The notes beneath the pieces were generated by a model, which was given only the letters and a program-made list of their open reading frames with translations, made no database searches and was not told the origin of the DNA. Positions 6,673 through 15,200 of a DNA stretch of 30,596 nt are shown piece by piece. Origin of the DNA: an uncultured Oscillospiraceae bacterium (GTDB lineage Bacteria > Bacillota > Clostridia > Oscillospirales > Oscillospiraceae); contig CAJUCB010000008.1 in assembly GCA_910584805.1 (NCBI GenBank), forward strand, positions 19,239 through 49,834, read 5' to 3'. A program made the position numbers and the translations under genes. Within the stretch, counting starts at the first letter, position 1. The number at the start of each line of letters is the position of its first letter.

Positions 6673-7572
6673 TTATGGCCTGTGTTCCAGAAGCTCCCAA
6701 ACAAAGTGGTCACCAGAAAAAGCACTGTTTTGATAGGTTTCAACGCAGTAGAATATGTCCTGGGGGGCCTCTTTTTCGTAATACTGATACAGCTTGTAGG
6801 ACGGCCCCTCTGCCGTCTTGCAGCCGGACAGCACCCCAGAGGCCAGGGCTTGCTTCTCTGCCAGGGCAGCACCCACAGCCGCTGCACAGTCCATCCCAGA
6901 GGCGGAGCAGCCCGCCGCCTCCAAGCTGTCCGTTACGCTGACTGCCAGGGCATTGCACAGGGAGGAGAGGGTCAGTTCCCCCGGCGGCTTGGGCAGGGGG
7001 ACGCTCTGAACCGCCAGGGCCTTGGGGTCAGAAACGATGGATTGGGAATCGGAGGTGTGGGCTGGGGTCTGGGGAGACAGACTGTCCGGGGCGGGTTGTA
7101 TGGTAGTATGTCCGGCTGTGGTATCCTTGGAGCGGGTCCACATAGACTGTCCATTAAAGACAATCTGTCCACTGGAACGATAAACCCAGACATCCTTGAT
7201 CTCTCCGTTGATTACGGTGACGTTGATCGGCCCGCTGCCGTCCTCGGTGACCCGGATCAAGTCCTTGACGCCAGGGACATCATAGGTGATGGAGTAGAGG
7301 ATGTCAAAGGCCTGGACCTCCTCAATGGCCACGGCCTCCCGCCAGAAGCTGTTTTCTAAGCGCCGCATGTCGTTTGCCACGGCTGCCACCAGCCGGTCCG
7401 TTGCTTCCAGCTTCTTGTCTGCCAGGAGCTGCTTGGCCAAGGCGATGTCCTCCTGGCTGACCTCACGTTTTTGGTTGAGGGGAGGGCTCTGGGTTGACGC
7501 CGGACCGCAGGCGGCCAGGAATGCGGCCAGCAACAACAGGACAAGGCAGGGCACAAAGTACCGCTTTATCAT
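6673..7572 (-). CDS. Predicted lipoprotein of unknown function
   Basis: I do not recognise this 299-residue protein. It has a lipoprotein signal peptide: M-I-K-R, a hydrophobic stretch (about 6-20) and a lipobox LAAC with C22 as the lipidation site. After this comes a charged helical segment (about 38-75), a compact alpha/beta-looking region (about 76-150, YSITYDVPGVKDLIRV ... INVTVINGEIKDVWVYRSS), a low-complexity Ser/Thr/Pro/Gln linker (about 150-195), and a Cys-containing C-terminal domain (C215, C231, C237, C259, C284 approximately). Even numbers of extracytoplasmic Cys could form disulfides. ATG with CAGGAGGTG upstream. It is 22 bases downstream of the phosphofructokinase gene on the same strand and very likely co-transcribed, though no metabolic link is obvious. 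Confidence 0.8.
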   Translation of the reverse strand: MIKRYFVPCLVLLLLAAFLAACGPASTQSPPLNQKREVSQEDIALAKQLLADKKLEATDRLVAAVANDMRRLENSFWREAVAIEEVQAFDILYSITYDVPGVKDLIRVTEDGSGPINVTVINGEIKDVWVYRSSGQIVFNGQSMWTRSKDTTAGHTTIQPAPDSLSPQTPAHTSDSQSIVSDPKALAVQSVPLPKPPGELTLSSLCNALAVSVTDSLEAAGCSASGMDCAAAVGAALAEKQALASGVLSGCKTAEGPSYKLYQYYEKEAPQDIFYCVETYQNSAFSGDHFVWELLEHRP

Positions 7573-7594
7573 GGGGCACCTCCTGTTCCTGAGA

Positions 7595-8842
7595 TTAGAC
7601 CTCCCCAGAGGCCAGGACCTTTTTCAGTTTGGAAAACCGGGGCAGGGCATGTTCCACAGGCCGCTGGGGCTCCCCTTGGATGAGGGGGAGGGCGTAGTCG
7701 ATGAACGCCTGTTCCACCCCGTTGCCCGCCTGGTTGATCCACGCCAGGGGCACCTTCTGCTCGGTATTGGCGGCCTGGGACAGGGGGACCAGCTTGGTTT
7801 CGCAGTGGTAGCCGCTGCTGTCCCGGCGGCAGTCCAGGGCCACCATGTGGTCGGTGGTGCCGGAGACGGCGGCCTCCACGGCGGCTTTGCCTGCCAGGTA
7901 GGCCTCGTCCATGTCGGTTTTGGAGGCCAAATGGGAGCCGCAGCGTTGGAGCAGGGAGAGCTCGATGCCCCGGACCTTCACACCCATTTTTTGCTTGATG
8001 GTCTCTGCCAACATGGCTGCCAGGCCGCCCAACTGGGCGTGGCCGAAGCCGTCGGTGGCAGAGGTCTTGGCCTCGGAGACGAAAGTGCCGTCGGCGTAGT
8101 GGATGCCCTCGGAGACGGCTACCAGGCAGTTGCCTGTGGCGTCGTAGACCTTTTTCACGTCTGCCAGGAAGCGGTCCATATCGAAGTCCACCTCGGGCAG
8201 ATACACCAGGTCCGGCCCGGAGCCTGCCCAGGTGGCCAGGGCGGCGGCCCCTGCCAGCCAGCCGGCATGGCGGCCCATGATCTCCACCACCACGATGGTG
8301 CCGGTGTCATAGACCCGGGCGTCCTGGTAGAGCTCCATACAGGAGGTGGCGATATACTTGGCGGCGCTGGCGTAGCCAGGGCAGTGGTCGGTGCCGGAGA
8401 GGTCGTTGTCGATGGTCTTGGGTACGCCAATTACGTTGCAGGGGTAGCCTACCCGCTGCATGTATTTGCTGATCTTGTTGCAGGTGTCCATAGAGTCATT
8501 GCCGCCATTATAAAAGAAGTAGCGCACGTCGTACTTTTTGAAAATTTCCAGGATGCGCTGATAATCTGTGTCGTCCACATCTGGGTCTGCCAGCTTATAG
8601 CGGCAGGAGCCCAGGGCAGAGGAGGGGGTGAATTGAAGCAGGTCCAGTTCTGCCGGGTCCTCCTGGCCCATGTCGTAGAGCTTGTCGGCCAGCACGCCCT
8701 TGATGCCATGGGCGGCCCCCAGGACACGGGTGATGTTGGGATTCGCTAGGGCGGTCTGAATGACCCCCTGGGCGCTGGCGTTGATGACGGCGGTGGGTCC
8801 GCCGGACTGCCCGATGATACAGGCGCCTTTCAGAATTTCCAT
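7595..8842 (-). CDS. pfp: 6-phosphofructokinase, probably pyrophosphate-dependent
   Basis: A 415-residue PfkA-superfamily enzyme that phosphorylates fructose 6-phosphate to the 1,6-bisphosphate in glycolysis. Visible motifs: N-terminal GQSGGPTAVIN (11-21), GGNDS at 113-117, PKTIDND at 141-147 and MGRHAGW at 189-195. ATP enzymes have GGDGS and PGTIDND; the Asp in the fourth position of GGNDS and the Lys of PKTIDND are the residues that mark PPi use, so PPi is the probable phosphoryl donor and the step may be reversible. GGNDS instead of the usual GGDDS is, as far as I recall, common in clostridial members. GGGAGG ribosome site (8853-8858) upstream of the ATG. It is divergent from the aldolase gene, which encodes the next glycolytic step. 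Confidence 0.92.
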   Translation of the reverse strand: MEILKGACIIGQSGGPTAVINASAQGVIQTALANPNITRVLGAAHGIKGVLADKLYDMGQEDPAELDLLQFTPSSALGSCRYKLADPDVDDTDYQRILEIFKKYDVRYFFYNGGNDSMDTCNKISKYMQRVGYPCNVIGVPKTIDNDLSGTDHCPGYASAAKYIATSCMELYQDARVYDTGTIVVVEIMGRHAGWLAGAAALATWAGSGPDLVYLPEVDFDMDRFLADVKKVYDATGNCLVAVSEGIHYADGTFVSEAKTSATDGFGHAQLGGLAAMLAETIKQKMGVKVRGIELSLLQRCGSHLASKTDMDEAYLAGKAAVEAAVSGTTDHMVALDCRRDSSGYHCETKLVPLSQAANTEQKVPLAWINQAGNGVEQAFIDYALPLIQGEPQRPVEHALPRFSKLKKVLASGEV

Positions 8843-8874
8843 AAGCGTATTCCTCCCAAAGTTGTATTGTCCCT

Positions 8875-8903
8875 ATCATAGCATAGTTTTCCACTGCTTG
8901 CAA
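8875..8903 (-). promoter_or_regulatory. Sigma-A promoter of the pfk-lipoprotein operon
   Basis: On the minus strand TTGCAA (8898-8903), 17 bases, then TATGAT (8875-8880), with TGC just before the -10 box giving an extended -10. It lies about 33 bases upstream of the phosphofructokinase ATG. Confidence 0.72.
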
Positions 8904-9032
8904 TTGGGAAAGAAACTCCTTGACAAGTATACGAGGGGGCATAAACGAGGGAGTGAATGTTATGTGCAATCCGGGCCAAGGAAAGGCCCACTGCCTTTTT
9001 GCAGTCCACCCTGCCCCAGCCTGTTTTTATGG

Positions 9033-9061
9033 TTGTGCTTTTCCCAAACTTTTGATACAAT
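9033..9061 (+). promoter_or_regulatory. Candidate promoter of the aldolase gene
   Basis: TTGTGC (9033-9038), 17 bases, TACAAT (9056-9061). The -10 is good and the -35 is weak. The start point would be near 9068, leaving a leader of about 28 bases. The rest of the 253-base divergent spacer (8843-9095) holds small hairpins (GGGCC/GGCCC at 8973-8989, ACTGC/GCAGT at 8990-9005) with no clear role. Confidence 0.5.
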
Positions 9062-9095
9062 GAGAGCAATGAGAAATAGGAAAGGAGCGGTTATT

Positions 9096-10031
9096 ATGCC
9101 GTTAGTTACCACCACGGAAATGTTCCGCAGGGCCTATGAGGGCGGTTACGCCATTGGTGCCTTTAATGTCAATAATATGGAGATCGTCCAGGGGATCACC
9201 GAAGCAGCCAAGGAGGTCAATTCTCCCATCATTCTCCAGGTCTCCGCCGGGGCACGGAAGTATGCCAAGCACGGGTACCTGATGAAGCTGGTGGAGGCCG
9301 CTGTAGAGGACACGGGCCTGCCCATGGCCCTGCACTTGGACCACGGGGAGGATTTTGAAATCTGTAAGGCCTGTATCGACGGGGGCTTTACCTCCGTCAT
9401 GATCGACGGCTCCAAGCACAGCTTCCAGGACAACATCGCCCTCACCCGCAAGGTGGTGGAGTACGCCCATGCCCACGACGTGGTAGTGGAGGGGGAGCTG
9501 GGCCGTCTGGCGGGGATTGAGGACGACGTGAATGTCTCCGCCGAGGATTCCTCCTACACCAACCCCGAGGAAGTGGAGGAATTCGTCCGCGCTACCGGGG
9601 TGGACAGCCTGGCCATCGCCATCGGCACTAGCCACGGGGCCTTCAAGTTCAAGCCGGGCACCAAGCCCCAGCTTCGCTTTGACATTTTGGAGGAGGTCTC
9701 CAAGCGCCTGCCGGGCTTCCCCATCGTCCTCCACGGGGCATCTTCCGTAACCCCCAGCTATGTGGACATCATCAACGCCAACGGCGGGGCGCTGAAGGAT
9801 GCCATCGGTGTGCCGGAGGACCAGCTCCGCCAGGCTGCCCGGATGGCTGTATGCAAAATCAACATCGACTCCGATCTGCGCCTAGCCATGACTGCTGGTG
9901 TGCGCCAACAGCTCCTGGCCGACCCCGCAGGCTTTGACCCCAGGGGCTACCTGAAAGTGGGCCGCCAGTATGTGAAAGACCTGGTGAAGGACAAGATCGT
10001 CAACGTTCTGGGCAGTAACGGGAAGGCTTAA
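9096..10031 (+). CDS. fba: Class II fructose-1,6-bisphosphate aldolase
   Basis: A 311-residue zinc-dependent TIM-barrel aldolase that splits fructose 1,6-bisphosphate into dihydroxyacetone phosphate and glyceraldehyde 3-phosphate. Motifs: FNVNNMEIVQ near 20-30, the zinc-binding H-L-D-H-G-E-D segment (ALHLDHGEDF), VEGELGRLAGIED, IGTSHGAFKF, the zinc/phosphate HGASSV segment and KINIDSD at the phosphate site. The Ala-Ile-Gly-Thr-Ser-His-Gly motif places it with FbaA/FbaB-like enzymes rather than tagatose aldolases, although those share most motifs. The start is ATG 9096 with AAAGGAG upstream; the open frame extends further 5' but without ribosome site or homology. Directly divergent from phosphofructokinase. 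Confidence 0.96.
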   Translation: MPLVTTTEMFRRAYEGGYAIGAFNVNNMEIVQGITEAAKEVNSPIILQVSAGARKYAKHGYLMKLVEAAVEDTGLPMALHLDHGEDFEICKACIDGGFTSVMIDGSKHSFQDNIALTRKVVEYAHAHDVVVEGELGRLAGIEDDVNVSAEDSSYTNPEEVEEFVRATGVDSLAIAIGTSHGAFKFKPGTKPQLRFDILEEVSKRLPGFPIVLHGASSVTPSYVDIINANGGALKDAIGVPEDQLRQAARMAVCKINIDSDLRLAMTAGVRQQLLADPAGFDPRGYLKVGRQYVKDLVKDKIVNVLGSNGKA

Positions 10032-10048
10032 TGAAATTGCGCCAAAGG

Positions 10049-10082
10049 AAAGGGGCTGTCTCTCCTAAGACAGCCCCTTTTT
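10049..10082 (+). terminator. Rho-independent terminator after the aldolase gene
   Basis: Stem AAAGGGGCTGTCT / AGACAGCCCCTTT (13 bp, 6-base loop) followed by two more T residues. Only 9 bases separate it from the ribosome site of the next gene, so that gene needs readthrough or a promoter hidden in or before the hairpin. Confidence 0.85.
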
Positions 10083-10105
10083 CTCAAAAAAGGAGGGACA
10101 GGCTA

Positions 10106-10636
10106 ATGAAGGGAACCCATATACAGTGTACCATCCGGCCCTGGCGGATCGAGGACGCGGCGCACATCGCGGAAGCACTCAACGACCAGGGGGTTCTGGA
10201 CAACCTGCGGGACGGTCTGCCCTATCCCTACACCCCGGCGGACGCTAGGGAGTACATCAACGCCATGCTCTCAGCGGACCCCGACAAGACCTTCGCCTTT
10301 GCCATCGCGGTGGAGGACCGGGCTGTGGGGAGTATCGGCGTGTTCCGGCAGGAGAACATCCACTTCCGGACAGCGGAGCTGGGCTACTATATTGGCCGGC
10401 CCTATTGGGGGCGGGGCCTCATGACCAGTGCCGTGAGGCAGACGCTGGACTATGTGTTTCAGCACAGCGACATTTTAAAGGTGTTTGCCGAGCCCTTTGC
10501 CCGCAACCGGGCCTCCTGCCGCGTGTTGGAAAAGGCCGGGTTCTCTCTGGAGGGAGTCCTGAAAAGCCATGCGGTCAAAAACGGAGAGGTATTGGATATG
10601 AAGCTGTATGCCCGGCTGAGACAGGAAAGGGAATGA
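10106..10636 (+). CDS. GNAT-family N-acetyltransferase (RimJ/RimL-like)
   Basis: A 176-residue acetyl-CoA-dependent acetyltransferase. It opens with the typical CTIRPWRIEDAAHIAEALND strand-helix, has the central AELGYYIGRPYWGRG segment (beta-4 and the acetyl-CoA pyrophosphate loop with R/Q-x-x-G-x-G/A-like PYWGRGLMTSA) and ends with ARNRASCRVLEKAGFSLEG, the hallmark of the RimJ/RimL group. The substrate cannot be told; relatives acetylate ribosomal protein N-termini, antibiotics or small amines. Start ATG 10106 with AGGAGGGA upstream (10091-10098); an in-frame ATG at 10031 lies before the terminator and has no support. The stop TGA overlaps the ribosome site of the next gene. Confidence 0.9.
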   Translation: MKGTHIQCTIRPWRIEDAAHIAEALNDQGVLDNLRDGLPYPYTPADAREYINAMLSADPDKTFAFAIAVEDRAVGSIGVFRQENIHFRTAELGYYIGRPYWGRGLMTSAVRQTLDYVFQHSDILKVFAEPFARNRASCRVLEKAGFSLEGVLKSHAVKNGEVLDMKLYARLRQERE

Positions 10637-10649
10637 GGAGGGACAGGCC

Positions 10650-12245
10650 ATGAACCAAAGACCCATTTTGAAGAACAAATATTATTTATACCTGACAGAA
10701 TTTTTTGCCGGTGTCTCTGTCATGGCTGTAGAGCTGGGGGCCAGCCGTCTGTTGGCCCCCTATTTCAGCTCTTCCCAAATCGTTTGGACCATCATCATCG
10801 GCACCATCATGATCGCCATGGCCCTGGGCAACCTCTGGGGTGGGCGTGCCGCAGACAAAAACCCGGACCCGGACCGGCTCTACCGCCGCCTGCTCCTTGC
10901 GGCGGTATGGATTGCCGCCATCCCTGTGCTGGGGAAGTATGTCATCCTGGGCATTTCGGGCCTACTGGTGCTGACGGTGAACACCAATTTCCTCATCATT
11001 GCCGCTTTCTGCGCCTGCATGGTGATCTTCGTGTTTCCCCTCTTCCTCCTGGGGACTGTCACCCCCTCCCTGGTGAAATATACCGTGGACAGCTTGGAGG
11101 ACAGCGGCAGCACCGTGGGGACCTTGAATGCCTGCAACACCATCGGCAGCATTTTGGGGACCTTCCTGCCCACCTTCGTCACTATCCCCACCGTGGGGAC
11201 GGCGGTAACCTTCCTGCTCTTTTCCGGCATCCTGCTGGTGATTTCCCTGGTGTATTTTTTCAGTGCCAGGGCCAAGCTCCGGGCCTGTGTAGTGGCGGTC
11301 ATCCTGTTTGCCTTGTGCGCCTTGGGCAGCGTAGGCAACCGCTTTGCCTTTTGGGAAAAAGACCTGACGTATGAGGGGGAGTCCGTGTATAATTACCTTC
11401 AGGTGAAGGAGCAAAAGGATCGAACCATCCTCTCTACCAACGTCCTCTTTGGTGTCCAGTCGGTGATGATGAAGGAGGACGGGCTCACAGGGATGTATTA
11501 CGACTATGCCCTGGCTGCCCCAGTGATGGCGGGAGTGGAAGAAAAAGAGGCCCCCCACATCCTGATTTTAGGCAACGGCACCGGGACCTATGCCCGCCAG
11601 TGCGCCAAATACTTTCCCTCCGCCCAGGTAGAGGGGGTGGAGATTGACCAGAAGATCACCAGCTTGGCCTACCAATATTTCGACATGCCCGACACCGTAG
11701 ACGTGACCACTTACGATGGCCGGGCCTACCTCCACGCGGTGGATACCCGCTACGATGTGATCCTGGTGGATGCCTACCAGGATATCACCATCCCCTTCCA
11801 GATGTCCTCCACGGAGTTTTTCTCCCTGGTGCGGGACCACCTGAACCCCGGCGGGGTGATGGTGGTGAACCTGAATATGTATGCCGATGGGGAGGGGAGC
11901 ATCAACCAGGCCCTGTGCGACACCATCGCCAGTATCTTCCCAAAGGTCTACACCGTGAATGTATCCGGTTCCACCAACCGGGAGCTCTTTGCCGCTTTAG
12001 ATGGGGACCCCAAAGTCTGGCTGGCGGAGCACCGGAGGACTGTAGTGGACGAGGCCCTATCTGCCCACCTGGAAGAGGTGGAACGGCGTTTGACGGCGTA
12101 CCAAGGCGGTGGCCATATCCTCACCGATGACCAGGCCCCGGTGGAGCTTTTGGGGATGCGGGCCATCGACGGCCTGATTCAAGCTGAGCTGACGTATTAC
12201 AAAGAGAAGTTCAAGACCGAGGGCATTTCCGGCCTGTTGGGCTGA
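10650..12245 (+). CDS. Membrane-bound spermidine synthase-like protein
   Basis: A 531-residue two-part protein. Roughly the first 235 residues hold about seven hydrophobic membrane segments (for example TEFFAGVSVMAVELGASRLL, IVWTIIIGTIMIAMALGNLW, FLIIAAFCACMVIFVFPLFL). The C-terminal half is a Rossmann methyltransferase/spermidine-synthase fold: GNGTGTYARQ at 308-317, the EIDQ acidic loop at 331-334, TYDGRAYL and ILVDAYQD around 370-377. True spermidine synthases have an Asp-Ser-Ser-Asp-Pro catalytic stretch; here it reads DAYQD, so polyamine synthesis is uncertain. These fused proteins are common in Bacteria, with little functional data. Start ATG with GGAGGGACAGG 14 bases after the acetyltransferase stop; operon with it and with addBA downstream. 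Confidence 0.88.
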   Translation: MNQRPILKNKYYLYLTEFFAGVSVMAVELGASRLLAPYFSSSQIVWTIIIGTIMIAMALGNLWGGRAADKNPDPDRLYRRLLLAAVWIAAIPVLGKYVILGISGLLVLTVNTNFLIIAAFCACMVIFVFPLFLLGTVTPSLVKYTVDSLEDSGSTVGTLNACNTIGSILGTFLPTFVTIPTVGTAVTFLLFSGILLVISLVYFFSARAKLRACVVAVILFALCALGSVGNRFAFWEKDLTYEGESVYNYLQVKEQKDRTILSTNVLFGVQSVMMKEDGLTGMYYDYALAAPVMAGVEEKEAPHILILGNGTGTYARQCAKYFPSAQVEGVEIDQKITSLAYQYFDMPDTVDVTTYDGRAYLHAVDTRYDVILVDAYQDITIPFQMSSTEFFSLVRDHLNPGGVMVVNLNMYADGEGSINQALCDTIASIFPKVYTVNVSGSTNRELFAALDGDPKVWLAEHRRTVVDEALSAHLEEVERRLTAYQGGGHILTDDQAPVELLGMRAIDGLIQAELTYYKEKFKTEGISGLLG

Positions 12246-12263
12246 GGCCAGGGGGGACGCGCT

Positions 12264-15200
12264 ATGCTATATATTTTGAAAGGCCGAGCTGGGGCAGGCA
12301 AGACTGCCCAGGTTCTTCGGCAGATGAAAGCCCAGGGGGTCAACCGCCCCCAGCTCCTGCTGGTGCCGGAACAGGCCTCCTTTGAGATGGAGGGCCGCCT
12401 ATGCCGGGAGAACGGGAACCAGGCGGGGTTGTACGGGGAAGTGCTCTCCTTCACCCGCCTGGAAAACCGGGTCCTCTCCCTGGCTGGGGGCGGGGCCCAG
12501 GAGGTACTGGACGAGGGAGGGCGGCTGCTGACCATGTACGCTGCCCTGAAATCCCTGCAGGGGAGCTTGACGGTGTATGCCATGCCCTCCCAGCGGCCGG
12601 AATTTTTGGATAGCCTCATCACAACCATGGACGAGCTGAAAAGCTATTGCGTTACCGGGGCACAGCTGGAAGAGGTGGGGGCGGACACCGAGGGGTTGGA
12701 CGGGGACAAGCTCCGGGACCTGGGGCTGATCTTCGGCACCTATGAGGCCCTCACCAGCCGGGGCCGTCTGGACCCCAGGGACCGGCTGACCCGCCTGGCG
12801 GATAAGCTGCGCCAGTTCCCCTTTTTCCGGGGAAAGGACGTGTATCTGGACGGCTTCACCGACTTCACCCCCCAGCAGGGTTTGGTGTTGGAGCAGCTTT
12901 TCCGGCAGGCAGAGCGGGTGACTGTTTGCCTCACCTGGGGAGACGGGGAGGGGGAGGAGGCGGTGTTCGCCCCTGCCCAGCGGACAGTGGCTTGGCTGCG
13001 CCGTCTGGCGGAGAAAGCCAACTGTCCTGTGGAGGAAACTTGGCTCAGCCAATCCTACGCCCCCCGCACTGCCCCCTTGAACCACTTGGAGTGCAGCCTG
13101 TTTGCAAGGGAAGGGGCGGCTTACCAGGGTCCTTGGGACGAGAGCATCGCCGTCACCAGCCTCCCCAGCCCCCGGGAGGAGGTCTGTTTCGCGGCGGGGG
13201 AGATTCGCCGCCTGGTGGGTCAGGGGGCCTTGCGCTACCGGGACATCGCCCTCTCCGCCCGGACCATGGACCGGTATTGGGAGCACATTGAGGGGGTCTT
13301 TGCCCAGTATGACATCCCACTGTTCCAATCGGAAAAAACGGATATTTTGCAAAAGCCCATGTTCACCCTCATCACTGCCGCCCTGGATACCGTCACCGGC
13401 GGCTATCTCTATGAGGATATGTTCCGCTACTTAAAGACCGGCTTGGCTGGCCTCAGCTTGGAGGAATGTGACCGCTTGGAAAATTATGCCCTTACCTGGA
13501 ATCTCCGGGGGAGCCAGTGGACCTCCTCCAAGGGTTGGACCCGGCACCCAGGCGGCTATCACCAAAGGTTTGCCCCAGAGGATGAACAGGCCCTAGCAGA
13601 GCTGAACACCCTGCGCCTGCGGGTGGTGGAACCCTTGGAACGGCTGCGCAAGGACAGCGGAGGGACCGTTGCCGCCCAGGTGTTGGCCCTCTACCGTTTC
13701 TTGGAGGAAATCCAGGCCCCGGAGGCTTTGGAGGCACGGGCGGCGGCGCTGTTGGAGCGGGGGGAGCCGGAGTTGGCCCGGGAGTATAGCCAGCTCTGGG
13801 AGATTTTCTGCCAGGGCCTAGAGCAGTGTGTGGCCATCCTGGGGGAGACGGAGGCGGAGCTCTCGGAATTTTCCCGGCTGTTGCGCCTGCTGCTCTCCCG
13901 CTACAGCGTGGGGACCATCCCTGCCTCCCTGGACCGGGTGGCGGCGGGGGATGCCCAGCGGCTCAGCGGCCGGCAGAGCAAGGTGCTCTTTCTCTTAGGG
14001 GCGGACGATGGCTCCATCCCCCTGATCGCCCCTGGCCAAGGCCTGCTGACGGACCGGGACCGGGCTCTGTTGGAGGACTACGGCCTGGACCTGGGGCCTG
14101 GGATGGAAGAAAAGCTGGACCGGGAGAGCACCATTGTTTACACCATTTGCGCCCAGCCCAGGGAAAAGCTCTACGTTACCTGGCCTGCCGGAGGGGACGA
14201 CGGGGGGGAATACCGGCCTTCCTTCCTGGTGGAGCGCTTGCAAGTGCTGTTCCCCCAGGGAAAGCAGAACGGTACTCCCGCCCCCTCCCCGGACCAGCTC
14301 CGGGCCATGGCGGCAGGGCTGCCCAGCCTGCGGGAACAACTGCGGGAGGAGGCGGCCTGCGTTACCCTGTTCCAACAACTGGACCGGGCGGCGGCCTGGG
14401 AGCGGGGCCGGCTGTCCCCCAGGGCGGTAAGGAAGCTCTATGGGGAAAAGGTGGCCATGTCCGCCTCCCGGATGGACCAGTACAGCTCCTGCCACTTTGC
14501 CTACTTCCTGCGCTATGGCCTGGGGGCCAAGGAGCGGCGCAGCGCGGGGTTCCACGCCCCGGAGTATGGCAGCTTCATCCACTATGTTCTGGAACATGTA
14601 CTCAAAGGGGTGAAGCAGGAGGGGGGAGCGGCCCAGTGCAGCCAGGAACAGCTGCGCAAGCTCACCCGCCAGGCGGTGAAGGACTATGTGATGACCCAGC
14701 TTGGGGGCATGGAACAACAGACGCCCCGCTTCCGCTACCTCTTCCGCCGCCTGCAGCGCAACGTGCTTCTGGTGGTAGAGAACGTGGTGGAGGAACTGCG
14801 GGCCTCGGATTTTGAACCCATTTGTTTTGAATTGGGCTTTGGCCCCGGCCAGGAGCTGCCCCCGGTGGAGCTGCGGGAGGGGGAGATCACCCTACGCATC
14901 TCCGGCTTTGTGGATCGGGTGGACGGCTGGACCAAGGATGGCCGCCTCTACCTCCGGGTGGTGGACTATAAGACGGGGCGGAAGTCCTTTGATCTGACAG
15001 AGCTATGGAACGGCCTGGGGCTGCAAATGCTCCTGTACCTCTTCGCTTTGGAGGAGAAGGGGGCGCAGCTGTTTGGCGCGGCCCCCACCCCTGCGGGGGT
15101 GCTCTACCTCCCTGCCCGGGACGCCGTGGTGGCGGGGAGCCGGGACATGGACGAGGCGGAGCGCCGGCGGCTGGTGGACAAGGAGCTGGTGCGCAAAGGC

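Noticed and set aside
7301..8749. Long plus-strand open frame (482 codons) opposite the phosphofructokinase gene
   Set aside because: Its His/Gly/Val-rich product is the mirror of a GC-rich gene; the minus strand encodes a complete, motif-bearing PFK with ribosome site and promoter.
8920..8945. TTGACA on the plus strand at 8920 as a second aldolase promoter
   Set aside because: No acceptable -10 box at 16-18 bases; the CATAAA at 14 bases is too close.
13826..14815. Second plus-strand frame (329 codons) inside addB
   Set aside because: Gly/Pro/Ala-rich out-of-frame reading of a GC-rich gene; no ribosome site, and addB motifs run through the region.
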